A stretch of DNA of 64,000 nt from Pieris napi (taxonomy: Eukaryota; Arthropoda; Insecta; Lepidoptera; Pieridae): assembly GCF_905475465.1 (NCBI RefSeq), contig NC_062249.1:7204501-7268500 (forward strand), written 5' to 3'. Shown here one piece after another: positions 11,183-21,263 of the stretch. The notes beneath the pieces are model-generated. The model worked only from the letters and a program-made list of their open reading frames with translations, had not been told where the DNA came from and did no database searches. Each line of letters starts with the position of its first letter. The stretch's first letter is position 1. The position numbers were made by a program, and so were the translations under genes.

Positions 11183-14100
11183 ATGCCTCATCATCGGCGT
11201 CGTTCTAGTTCATCTTTGGTGGGTGGAAGACATCCAAGCTTACAACATGCAGGACCCGACGTCTCCGAATTGACTCTGCTCAAAGAAGAATCACACTCTG
11301 GGGACCACTTTCTTTCCCCTGCACAGTTAGAAGTTGTTTTTCGAACCAACATCATCACTGGCCTTACGGAAACATTCGCGAAGGAAATGCTAGAGACCTA
11401 TGGACCTAATAAGCTGAAAGAGCTCAAAGGGAATAGCTACTGGAAAATTTTCAGACACAATCTCTTTGGATGGTTTCAATGCGTACTTTGGTGCGGAGCT
11501 ATATTAAATTTTGTTGGTTATTTCTTCTCTGACACACTAGATTCTGGAGATTCTTCCGGACACAGCGGTAAGGAATACCTTTACTTGGGTTGCGTTATCA
11601 CAGCTACTATTGTTGGCACTGGACTTTTTGGGTTTTATCAAGAAGCTAAGAACATGGCAGTTATGAGTGGTTTTGAAAATTTAGTTCCTCCGAACGCGAC
11701 TGTTATACGAGATAATACTAAAAAGATTATCCCAAATTCTGATGTGGTCATAGGTGATATTGTGGAAATGACGGGAGGGGAAGTGGTCCCAGCGGATGTT
11801 AGAATTCTTTCATGCACTAATTTTAAAACTGATATGTCTTCACTTACCGGCGAGTCTGAACCAATCCAACACCGACCTGAGTGCACTAACTCAAATCCAC
11901 TAGAATCGAAAAATATGGTCTATTTCGGGTGCCCGATTACTGAAGGGTCTGCCAAAGGGGTGGTTGTGGCAACAGGAGAGATGACGCAAATAGGAAAAAT
12001 CGCTGGTTTGGTTACTGGCTTAGAAAAAGAAGAAACGCCAATTGCCAAAGAAATTACGCATTTTATAAAGTTGATATGTGGCGTTGCATTTACATTTGGT
12101 ATATTGTTTTTCATTATGGTATTCGTAATTCAAAAAAGTTGGTTAAGTGCCCTCCAATACATGCTCGGTATTATCTTAGCGAATGTGCCGGAGGGTCTGA
12201 TTGTAACATTGACGGTATGTATGACTTTATCTGCTAACAATTTGAAACAGAAGAACTGTTTAGCTAAAACACTACAAGCTGTAGAAACATTAGGCTCAAC
12301 TTCGTGTATTTGTTCAGATAAAACTGGAACATTGACTGAAAATCAAATGAACGTATCGCATTTGTTTTGTAACTTTGTAATTTTTGACAAAAATGATCAC
12401 GAACATGTTTCGGACCCTTCATATGCAACTTTGAGTTTAGCTGCATCTTTAAACCTTAAGGCTACGTTTGCACATGACACCATCAATCTACCAATTGAGA
12501 AAAGAAAAATATTAGGAGACGCATCTGAATCGGCGATTTTGCGATACATGGAACTTAACCGCTCTGCGACACAAATAAGAGAGAATAATCCTAAAGAAGC
12601 GGAGATACCGTTTAGTTCAGCTTACAAATACCAAGTTACTATTCATCGTATGCAGGCAACACACAGCTATTATTTAATTATGAAAGGTGCTCCAGAAATT
12701 GTCCTAGAATTTTGCACAACAGTATCAACTGACGAAGGAGATGTACCTTTAACTCCTCAAATTAAGAAAGAGCTAAAAGCAAGCTTTATTAAACTTGCAA
12801 ACATGGGCGAACGGGTTATAGGTTACTGCGATTATAACTTGTCATTGGCTAATTATCCTATAGGTTACAAGTTTGACACACAGCAAAGAAACTTTCCTGT
12901 TGAGAATTTAAGATTCGTAGGCGCAATATCAATGATAGATCCTCCTCGACGCGATATAGATAAAGCTATTGGTTTATGTCGACAGGCTGGTATACGGGTA
13001 ATCATGGTAACAGGAGACCATCCGGTTACCGCATTGGCTATATCCAGGCAGTGTGGAACTATTACACAGCCTACAGCATACGATTACGCTTTTGAACATC
13101 ATATTGATTTAGCAGATGTTCCACCGCTAATTAAAAGCCAATTTAAAGCAGCTGTTATCACTGGCGATGAATTACGGAAGATGAGTGAAAGAGATTTGTT
13201 AATGGCACAGAAAAGATATAGAGAAATCACATTTGCGCGAACTAGCCCACAACAAAAATTATTCATTGTTGAAACGTATCAATCGCTAGACCATGTCGTA
13301 GCTGTAACGGGTGATGGAGTCAATGACTCGCCAGCTTTGAAAAGGGCTGATATTGGAATAGCAATGGGTATAACTGGAACAGAAGTATCCAAGCAGGCTG
13401 CGGATATGATACTATTAGACGACAATTTTGCGTCTATTGTACTGGGGATACAGGAAGGTAGGCGTATTTTCGACAATTTAAAGAAAACAATAGCTTATAC
13501 GCTTACATCAAACACTCCTGAAATGTTGCCCTTCGTTCTGTATGCTTGCGTAGGAATGCCTCTGCCAATGACTTTAATATTAATATTGGTAATAAATGTT
13601 GGAACTGATCTATTACCCGCTATGAGTCTAGCTTACGAGACGTCTGAGGATGACATAATGTCTCTCCCACCTCGTAAGCCAACAGATCATCTTGTGAACA
13701 GAGTTCTCATATTCATGGCATATTTTCAGGTCGGTATGATCCAATTCTTTGCTGGAATGTATGCTTACTTTATTGTATTCGCCCAAAGTGGATTCTTTCC
13801 CTCCAGTATTTTATTTGTTCGGCAAGATTGGGAGTCTCCCAATGCTTTGGTGAAAGATACTTTGGGAAGACAATGGCTGTTCGGCGATAGGAAACGAGTG
13901 GAAAGACGAGCCCAAACTGCATATTTTGTTGCTATATGTTGGACACAAATATCTGATGTAATCATTTGTAAGACACGACGTATATCCTTACTTCAAAAGG
14001 GCATGCGAAATCATGTTCTCAACATGAGTATTGTGGTTGATTTGATTGCGGCACTTGTGGTAACTTACCTTCCCCTCTGCCACGAGGTTTTTGGCACTGA

Positions 14101-14230
14101 ACCTATCTCCTGGCATGATTTCTTTCTGGCCATGCCTTTTTTCATTCTCATGATCCTAGGTGATGAATTTAGAAGATACTTAATAAGACGCAATGTATCT
14201 AAGTGGGTTGAAAGAGAAACCTATTATTAA
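11183..14230 (+). CDS. Na+/K+-ATPase alpha-subunit-like P-type ATPase, intronless
   Basis: A single uninterrupted frame of 1015 codons, typical length for a type IIC (Na+/K+ or H+/K+) catalytic subunit that pumps cations across the plasma membrane with a beta subunit. Visible landmarks: TGES of the actuator domain (residues 222-225), phosphorylation motif DKTGTLT (Asp379), VPEGL in M4 (Glu337), MVTGDHP, TGDGVNDSPALK, and the conserved C-terminus WVERETYY. In M5 the TSNTPE motif keeps Glu780, and in M8 Gln922 and Asp925 are kept. In M6, however, the usual IDLGTD reads INVGTD, so the residue equal to mammalian Asp804 is Asn805. The M1-M2 loop also lacks the usual ouabain-contact residues. The N-terminus is Arg/Ser-rich (RRRSSSS). 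The lack of introns, in a region where every other gene is split, suggests a retrocopy that stayed under selection. It is probably a divergent, perhaps tissue-restricted paralogue rather than the housekeeping pump. Confidence 0.93.
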   Translation: MPHHRRRSSSSLVGGRHPSLQHAGPDVSELTLLKEESHSGDHFLSPAQLEVVFRTNIITGLTETFAKEMLETYGPNKLKELKGNSYWKIFRHNLFGWFQCVLWCGAILNFVGYFFSDTLDSGDSSGHSGKEYLYLGCVITATIVGTGLFGFYQEAKNMAVMSGFENLVPPNATVIRDNTKKIIPNSDVVIGDIVEMTGGEVVPADVRILSCTNFKTDMSSLTGESEPIQHRPECTNSNPLESKNMVYFGCPITEGSAKGVVVATGEMTQIGKIAGLVTGLEKEETPIAKEITHFIKLICGVAFTFGILFFIMVFVIQKSWLSALQYMLGIILANVPEGLIVTLTVCMTLSANNLKQKNCLAKTLQAVETLGSTSCICSDKTGTLTENQMNVSHLFCNFVIFDKNDHEHVSDPSYATLSLAASLNLKATFAHDTINLPIEKRKILGDASESAILRYMELNRSATQIRENNPKEAEIPFSSAYKYQVTIHRMQATHSYYLIMKGAPEIVLEFCTTVSTDEGDVPLTPQIKKELKASFIKLANMGERVIGYCDYNLSLANYPIGYKFDTQQRNFPVENLRFVGAISMIDPPRRDIDKAIGLCRQAGIRVIMVTGDHPVTALAISRQCGTITQPTAYDYAFEHHIDLADVPPLIKSQFKAAVITGDELRKMSERDLLMAQKRYREITFARTSPQQKLFIVETYQSLDHVVAVTGDGVNDSPALKRADIGIAMGITGTEVSKQAADMILLDDNFASIVLGIQEGRRIFDNLKKTIAYTLTSNTPEMLPFVLYACVGMPLPMTLILILVINVGTDLLPAMSLAYETSEDDIMSLPPRKPTDHLVNRVLIFMAYFQVGMIQFFAGMYAYFIVFAQSGFFPSSILFVRQDWESPNALVKDTLGRQWLFGDRKRVERRAQTAYFVAICWTQISDVIICKTRRISLLQKGMRNHVLNMSIVVDLIAALVVTYLPLCHEVFGTEPISWHDFFLAMPFFILMILGDEFRRYLIRRNVSKWVERETYY

Positions 14231-16060
14231 AACAAAAAAATAATGCATTTAACAAAAAATATTTAAGTTTCTAAGAAAAGATGAATTTATGTTATTTAAG
14301 TTTAAATTAAATTATTTATAATTTAGCTTATAATAATTAATTCTTTAACTGATAATTATTGATTATGCGTTTAATTTCTAATAAGTAGGTACTAATACTA
14401 ATAGTATGTACGAAACGTAATATGTTAGTTTTGTGCAATTACAGTCTCATTTAATAAGAAAGGCATTTTACACTCAAATTACTATCAAGAAACTAGTCTT
14501 TGCGACATAAATGTAAGGCTAGGAGTACTAAGTAAAATTAGGTACAAATAATAATATTAAATATTATGATTAATTATTAAAGCATTATTATTAAATATTG
14601 TAAAGTTAATGAAATGTTTAATTACAAAAAAAAATGATTTCTACTGTGTTTCAGTAACAGAAAAGTTAAATGAAAATACAAATTACATATGTTGAATTCT
14701 ATTTATTAAATAAATTATTAAACCGTATACCATAATTAAATATAATAAAATATGTAGAATGTGTGACAATTATGGCAAATGAATAGTGGTAGTAGTAACT
14801 TACTTAGTAATATTACTTGTTGCAACAGTTGTAAAACAGTGAATTCTGTTGAAAATAAATAAATAAAAGCAAATAGAAACAATTGCTAGTAGAAGTAAAG
14901 AGACGAAAAAGAGTTCATTTAGACTTATTTTGATTTTTTAAATGTCTTGGTACTTTTTACTATTGTATAATCGTTAGTAAGAAACCTTAACTGTCTGTGA
15001 ATATGTCTAACATACGCGCGGGCGCGGCCAATATGAATTTTAATCTAGATCGAACATGGACAAGCGGCGTACTGAGTACTTAGATAGCCTAACTCGCGAT
15101 GTGACCCACATTGCGCACAAATCTATAAAATCGTGTGCGCCACTAAAACCGACAAAATATGAGCCAACAATTAAATAATCACGTTTAGCATTATTAGGGC
15201 TTTATAATATTTTAGTCTTTATTGATAAAAATATGTATTTTGAGATATGCTAACTTTGACACATGTGGTAAATATAAGGAATTTGAAATGATCACTGGAA
15301 AATGAAGAAAATAGTTAGTTTTTTATTATAAAAGTATTAGTTTTGAACTACAAAAATATATACTATATTGAACATTATATTCACCTCCGGGACCTCTATT
15401 ATCAAAAACTAGCGCTATCATTAAACTGTGTTTTGTTATATGTATATATGTCTAGCATTAGGACTTGAACCATAGACCTCATACCGGAGATCAGACCGGA
15501 GTAGTTTGTTTGCAAATGCTCTTTCCTGATATGTTCCGTAGAATTGCATATTCTCTTGCAATGCTATATTATTATATTTTAACAAAGATGTCTTGATGTC
15601 TAGACGTTATTTATCGACTTACAATTCTGTCATCTTAATTAAATCGTTATTTAAAATTTACATACAATGAGTATGGTGTCGCCACCAGTAGTAATTACGT
15701 TAAAAGAATAGTAATTACGTTAATATATGGTCAATTTATGCTGTATGTATTTTTAAAAGCAAAGCGAAAAGTGCAGAAAGTTCAAAGTTTTATGAAATAC
15801 AATTATTACGAAAATCATGTTTAAGTACATAATTTATTTAAATTACAATAATTTTAATTTAATTTAAAAATTAAATAAAATAATAAAATTAATTAATTTT
15901 TAATTTTTTTTCAATTAATTCGACGTGTATTTTTCAACCAAGTTCTAGAATAGACAGGGAGCAGATTGTGCCACATCGGAGAGTCAGTTTTATTATTATT
16001 TAATTACTATTTTACTACTAGTGGACGTTGTCCTGCATGATATTTCAAGCTATTAGGATA
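14231..16060. other. ATPase 3' UTR and intergenic DNA
   Basis: Very AT-rich; AATAAATAAATAAA near 14854-14866 could be the ATPase polyadenylation signal. A 14-bp direct repeat, AGTAATTACGTTAA, occurs twice near 15688 and 15708. I see no coding region. Confidence 0.45.
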
Positions 16061-16064
16061 TTAA

Positions 16065-16235
16065 AGTATGAAAGTACCGACTGCAGCGCCACCTGCCGGG
16101 CTGATTTGTGAATCTAAACCATTCCCAGATCCCCTTGAACACACACAAAAAATTTAATCAAAATCGGTCCAGTCGTTTGAGAGAAGTTCAGTGACATACA
16201 CACTCACAGAAGAATTATATATATAAAGATGTAGG
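16065..16235. repeat. Interspersed repeat tail
   Basis: Contains CGCCACCTGCCGGGCTGAT, AAAATCGGTCCAGTCGTTTG and CACACTCACAGAAG followed by a TATATATATAAAG end. This arrangement is typical of the 3' ends of abundant lepidopteran retroelements. Class not determined. Confidence 0.45.
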
Positions 16236-16329
16236 AAATATACCAAAAACAATAGAAACCAGACTTCTTGACTGTCTTAACAAAAAAATGTAAGCTTCGA
16301 CCATCTTACGTTGCTGAATCTCAGCTCTT

Positions 16330-16458
16330 ACATAATGCTACCTTTTAAAAGGTCGGCAACGCACTCGCGAGCCCTCTGCCCCATTGTAATTGTCCAAGGA
16401 CGGCGGTATCACTTAACATCATGTGAGCCTCCTGCCCGTTCGCCCCTGTTCTATATAA
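16330..16458. repeat. Interspersed lepidopteran-type repeat, reverse of the 4080 copy
   Basis: AAAAGGTCGGCAACGCACTC, then GACGGCGGTATCACTTAAC, ATGTGAGCCTCCTGCCCG and an A-rich end. This is the familiar order of a common repeat; the orientation is opposite to the copy at 4080-4330. Confidence 0.5.
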
Positions 16459-16778
16459 AAAAAAACAAACGTATAGAAATAAATTATTTTATCGTTCGAA
16501 TCGACCTAGAGTCTAGTAAACTAAAATTAACACAAAAAATATCAATCATTATTTTAGAATGTAGGTATTTAGGTCCATTGTATGTCAAGGGTGTGCCAGA
16601 TATGATATGTTTGTATTTATTTCACACTTAATTTTATACTGGCTTTTTACAGATAGGGTACGGAAAAATTTGATAACAATACGAACGTAGGCACAAAACG
16701 GCAAAAAAGAGTTAACTTATTCATTACGTTCGCAATAAAAACAAGAAAGATTAAGTATTCAAATTTATAAAAAAAACC

Positions 16779-17062
16779 CAGTGGCGCTACAACCTTTTTA
16801 GGCTTGGGCCTCAGATTTCTGTGTCTGTTTCATGATCATTTGCCAATGTAAAAGGCAAGTAGGTGATCACCCTCCTGTGCTTGACACACGCCGTCGACTT
16901 TTTGGGTCGAAGACTTGCCGGTTTCTTCATAATGTTTTCCTTTACCGTTCGAGTGAATATCAAAGTGCACATAGACAGAAAGTCCATTGGTGCACAGTCG
17001 GGGATCGAACCTACTAACTCAAGGATGAGAGTCGCACGCTGAAGCCACTAGGCCAACACTGC
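16779..17062 (-). mobile_element. tRNA-derived SINE, near full length
   Basis: The minus strand begins GCAGTGTTGGCCTAGTGGCT (A-box-like) and carries GGTTCGATCCC (a good RNA polymerase III B box), then an unrelated body, and ends GGTTGTAGCGCCACTG before an A/T-rich run. The same organisation recurs at 18989 and 45879, and in worn form at 3310, 6745, 22640, 50301 and 52316, so it is a family in this genome. Confidence 0.8.
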
Positions 17063-17840
17063 GCAAAGAAAAGAACTACTAACACAAAAGCTTAAAGATT
17101 TAAAATCTAATATTTTACTTTTTAAAAACTATATCTCTGTTCTGTCTTGGATTGACTCTGTCGGATTATCGAATAACATCATGCTCACCTGTAGGGTTAC
17201 TCTGTAACGGATACCATTTGGTTATGTATGGTCCGTGTTGGAATTCTAACATCTACGTATCAAATAATTATAGGCTATGTCGAATTGTAATTTCGATTTA
17301 AGTAGTTCTTTCTTTCGATGCCCACAATGTATATTGATGTCGCTTAGACGAAGAACTCAATGTCGTATCGGGGACGCTGTCGCTATATTAAGCGCTTTGT
17401 ATTTGTCAGTTACAGGGTATGCGTGCTGGTATAGCTTAATATGTATTCATTCATGTCACATTTTATTTAGCGTAGGTAAATTTAATTACACAATTTAATC
17501 GGCGTTAAAATTAAATAATATCACAGAATAATTATGATTAATTGAATAAATTAAAATATTAAAATTATGAAGTTAATGTTGGAAAGGCGTGAGACAGACT
17601 CTTAAGGATAGTAATTATTTAATTTGAAACGTTAGATTATCAACCTTAACTTGAGCAATTCATAGTATGTAGGGCGCTAATATTAAAGCAATAAATAGTG
17701 GCAATAGAGCATAAAATCAAGCCTTAAAAACTGTATCGCGGTTACTAAACATACCCCTAAATCCATACATTTTACTTTCATGTGAGGTCCACATCTTGTA
17801 TCCTTGGTTTCGAAATTGTATCAGGTGTCCGGCCGTTGCT
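17063..17840. other. Intergenic DNA upstream of the cuticular protein gene
   Basis: AT-rich with no recognised gene. The final part is the presumed promoter of the cuticular protein gene. Confidence 0.4.
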
Positions 17841-17847
17841 TTATAAG
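17841..17847 (+). promoter_or_regulatory. Probable TATA box of the cuticular protein gene
   Basis: TTATAAG lies 63 bp before the proposed ATG at 17910, a normal distance for the compact promoters of insect cuticle genes. No clear initiator was seen. Confidence 0.4.
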
Positions 17848-17909
17848 CAATGCGTTTGCGCATTTGGACACATGTGCTCTTGTACCACCAACGAACACAC
17901 GCAATAGTC

Positions 17910-19388
17910 ATGTACGCGAAGGTACGATATTTTATCATATTTTGTTTTTCGAATTATCAGCTATGTTTTGAAATATCACCATTATTGAAAACTAAACGCG
18001 AACAATTCAATTGTATATATATTATTTCGTCCGCAGTATGTATAATTTTATTGACTTAATCCAAAACAATTTATTTCTACGTGAATTTTGATCATGTTTC
18101 ACGAATGAAAAATAAAGATAATATTTCTTCTAGTTATTCATCGTTTGCTGCGTGTTGGTGGCGGCTTCAGCAGCGCCGGGATACCTCGACGGTATCAGTT
18201 ATGGTGCGCCAGCCTACACCACACACACGTTTGCTGCACCTGCCATCACACACACTATTGCCGCTGCTCCCGTATGTATAAAAGCTTTTGAATTTGGTCA
18301 TTTTCACGATGTCCAAGTCCAGTGTTAGGTTGGAGATATGTAACCTACGGTCTAAGATCCCAGTTTGACGGCTTCTAATATTTTTAAGATCACAGCACTC
18401 GTAAAGGGCTTAAAGTCAGTCACGTGACTATATGAATATACGCTGTATGTGAAAAAAAAACTGAAAAGCTTATTATCTAGTAAGTCAAATATTGAGAAGA
18501 CTATTTTAACTGATATTCTAGGTGGTACGCGCTGAGCCGGTCGACCCTAACCCAGCCTACACTTACTCATATGGCGTGAACGACCCCTCAACTGGAGACC
18601 ACAAGGATGCCCAGGAGACACTCCAGAACGGAGTAGTACACGGATCTTACAGCCTGGTCGAGCCTGATGGCCACCTCAGAAAGGTGACCTACACGGCTGA
18701 CCACGTAAACGGCTTCAACGCTGTTGTCGAAAGGACTGGCAATGCGCACCCTGTAAGTATACTGTAAATGGTTGCTTATCATAGTATCACTTTATTGCCT
18801 ATAAAAATAAGCAGCTATGTTTTTCTTTATTGAAAGATTCAATGGAAAGTCAAATAGCTACACTCTATCATCTTTCGCCTCACCGTCTAAGTGTAGCGCC
18901 ACTGTATTTAATGCGAAATGTTGTATGGATTTTATCCAGCATACGTGCAGATATTTAGTCTTTACCTTTTATAAAACATAAAATAAACCAGTGGCGCTAC
19001 AACCTCTTCAGGTCTGGGCCTCAGATTTCTGAATCTGTTTCATGATCATTTTTTTTATCTAATAGGCAAGTAGCTGATCCGCCTCCTGTGCTTGACACTT
19101 TTTTTTGGGTCTAAGACATGTCAGTTTCCTCACGATGTTTTTCCTTCACCTTTCGAGCTAATGTTAAATGCGCACATAGAAAGTCCATTGTTGCACAGCC
19201 GGGGATCGAACCTACGACCTCAGGGATGAGAGTTGCACGCTGAAGCCACTAGGCCAACACTGCTCTATTTTATATGTACCATATAATTGTTGCAGGCTGT
19301 AGCAGTAGCACACGCACCGGTAGCAGTAGCGGCGCCACTCGCTGTGGCCCACGCTCCCATTGCTTCCATCGGCCACCCATGGCGCTAG
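17910..19388 (+). CDS. RR-type cuticular protein
   Basis: Four exons, all joined in phase 0: 17910-17921, 18134-18271, 18522-18752, 19296-19388 (stop TAG), 157 aa. The first exon encodes only MYAK and the second continues LFIVCCVLVAASAAP, together a convincing signal peptide; splitting the signal peptide after four codons is the standard insect cuticle gene layout. Exon 3 carries the Rebers-Riddiford chitin-binding domain: YTYSYGVNDPSTGDHKD, then HGSYSLVEPDGHLRKVTYTA and GFNAVVER, close to the RR-2 (hard cuticle) pattern. Exon 4 is Ala/Val/His/Pro-rich (VAVAHAPVAVAAPLAVAHAP), a typical low-complexity tail. The product would be secreted and bind chitin fibres in cuticle. A SINE occupies most of the last intron. 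It is more GC-rich than the neighbouring genes. Confidence 0.92.
18989..19263 (-). mobile_element. tRNA-derived SINE inside cuticular gene intron 3
   Basis: The plus strand runs CAGTGGCGCTACAACCTC to GGCCAACACTGC; the minus strand carries the B box GGTTCGATCCC. The head ends only 32 bp before the acceptor of exon 4 (19296). Confidence 0.8.
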
Positions 19389-19677
19389 TCACACCTAACT
19401 TAACTTGCTATATCGCTGATTGGAGGAACGGCAGACCAAAGCAGACAGATTTGGAAGACGAATGGTGGTTATGCTCCATACGTCTCTTAGTCCTAGAATA
19501 TTAACTATGGTTAATGTCTGAGTTTTGTATATCGTTGATAGAAGCTTCTTGCTTGTTGTCTCGTACACGATTGTCACAGTATTATGAGCGATGTTGTTTT
19601 CTGTTATCAGAATAGGCGCGTTATATATATTTTTATTTATTTACTTCTGTTTAAGTATATAGGTTTCTCCATTCAGC

Positions 19678-19683
19678 AATAAA
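19678..19683 (+). terminator. Probable polyadenylation signal of the cuticular gene
   Basis: AATAAA 290 bp after the stop codon; a second AATAAA lies near 19795. Confidence 0.4.
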
Positions 19684-19847
19684 GCAAGCATACACATGGA
19701 AATGTCCTATGTTATTTATTTGTACTACTTGACTGTTGCCACGGACTTGATCTTGACGCGATCATTTAAATGTAAATATTAATTGTATAGTTGATAATAA
19801 AGTGCAATTATTTGCGACCCTAACAAGTATTTTTTATTACTTAATTA

Positions 19848-19955
19848 CCTCAAAGCATAGCCTCTTCTGGAAGGAACTAACTAGGCCTATAAAGCCAGGA
19901 CTTAACGCACAACGGACCAAAAAGCCGTCTAATTGCGGAAACTGAGTCCACACTC
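19848..19955. repeat. Interspersed repeat shared with 33099-33193
   Basis: Shares TCTGGAAGG, AGGACTTAACGCAC, and AACTGAGTCCACA in the same order with 33099-33193. A looser relative is present at about 45225-45330. No coding content; class unknown. Confidence 0.5.
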
Positions 19956-21240
19956 CTCTAAAGCTAGTGTTTACTATTACGTTATAAACTAAGCCTATAC
20001 TAGTACACATACCATTCACTCATTTCATCTTAATATAAAAGTATACTCGTACGGAATACTTTTATAGGAAACAAAAAAACATGCTTTGGCCAAAATGAAT
20101 CCATTGAAATTTTGTTTGATTCCAGTAATTGCGTTTAAATAAAAAATTCAAATGTAACAGAAATGGGATAAATAAAAAACAAAATTCGTAAGTATTTAGC
20201 CCTATAAGTTGATGCTATTTTTATGTAGCAAGTTCGCGCGATCTCGTAAATCAGAGGTGAATGCAACCTATTTTCATATTAGGTAAAAACAAGATAATTT
20301 TATCTATCACAAATATTTACACTCACCTTAAGCTGCTATCCAGTAACACTTAGTTGTAAATGTAATTTTTATATAAAAGTTATTGCTTCAAAAATGATGT
20401 AAACTTTAATTGATTGAGTACGTTAAATTTTCATATTTCATTAGAAAAATCGAGCATTGTTTTTAATTAAAACATCGCTTAAATTTCAATAAATTTATTA
20501 GAAAAATTTAATATGTATATTTATAACGAAAATATTATTTATATAACATACATCATAGCTTTCAGTATACACAAACGCAAACTCTTGAGCAAGTTGATAA
20601 ATATGCATCAATCGGAACGATTCGGAATTTGTTCTTTTAGGAAAAACTTGTCAAGAATTTTTCTTTCGACTCGAAGGACGGGCGGTTTCCGTTTCGCCGC
20701 AAAATAAGTTACCGAAGCGGGTTAATGTTACACAACTTACACATTTTTAAAGTGATTCATAGTATCGGAATATCTATAAACTCAAATCCACGTTTGATTA
20801 TGCGAAAATTGTCACAAACAAACATTTAATAAGTATTTGTTGCATTTACATTTGTTGTTGTTTGTACATTTGTTTTAATACTAAGCATTACTTTTTCATA
20901 GTTCTGATAATTTCTTAACTAACGTGATCTTCAATAGCCCTATCCTTTTCATTTGAGGAGATTTAGTTAAAAATAAAACACAATCTATTATTAGACCAAA
21001 ACTACTTTGATACAAAAAGTCCCCCATGAGTTGAGCTGCGATACTGTGGGCTACTCGATTGTGATGCAGGTCTCATTTTAATATGTATGATGTTTCTGCA
21101 TAAATATACAAATATTCTCGTTAGGTTTTGTAAACATCAAAAAGTAAAAAACCACTTCAAACCATTAATTACAATATTATTCAATTTAATATAGTCCTTT
21201 AAGAAGGGTTACAATTAACACAATAAAAACCAATTGTTTT
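19956..21240. other. Intergenic DNA
   Basis: AT-rich; I see no coding region, RNA gene or well-bounded repeat. Confidence 0.4.
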
Positions 21241-21263
21241 GTTAATTATTTATTTCTTAACCA

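Noticed and set aside
11638..11886. Minus-strand open frames overlapping the ATPase
   Set aside because: They are antisense shadows of a strongly supported coding frame, with no independent features.
16832..17017. Open frame of 61 codons
   Set aside because: It is entirely inside the SINE copy at 16779-17062; a similar frame recurs in the copy at 45966, as expected for a repeat.
16990..17062. tRNA-like block with A and B boxes on the minus strand
   Set aside because: It is the head of a SINE; no full cloverleaf with anticodon stem could be drawn and it is repeated elsewhere.
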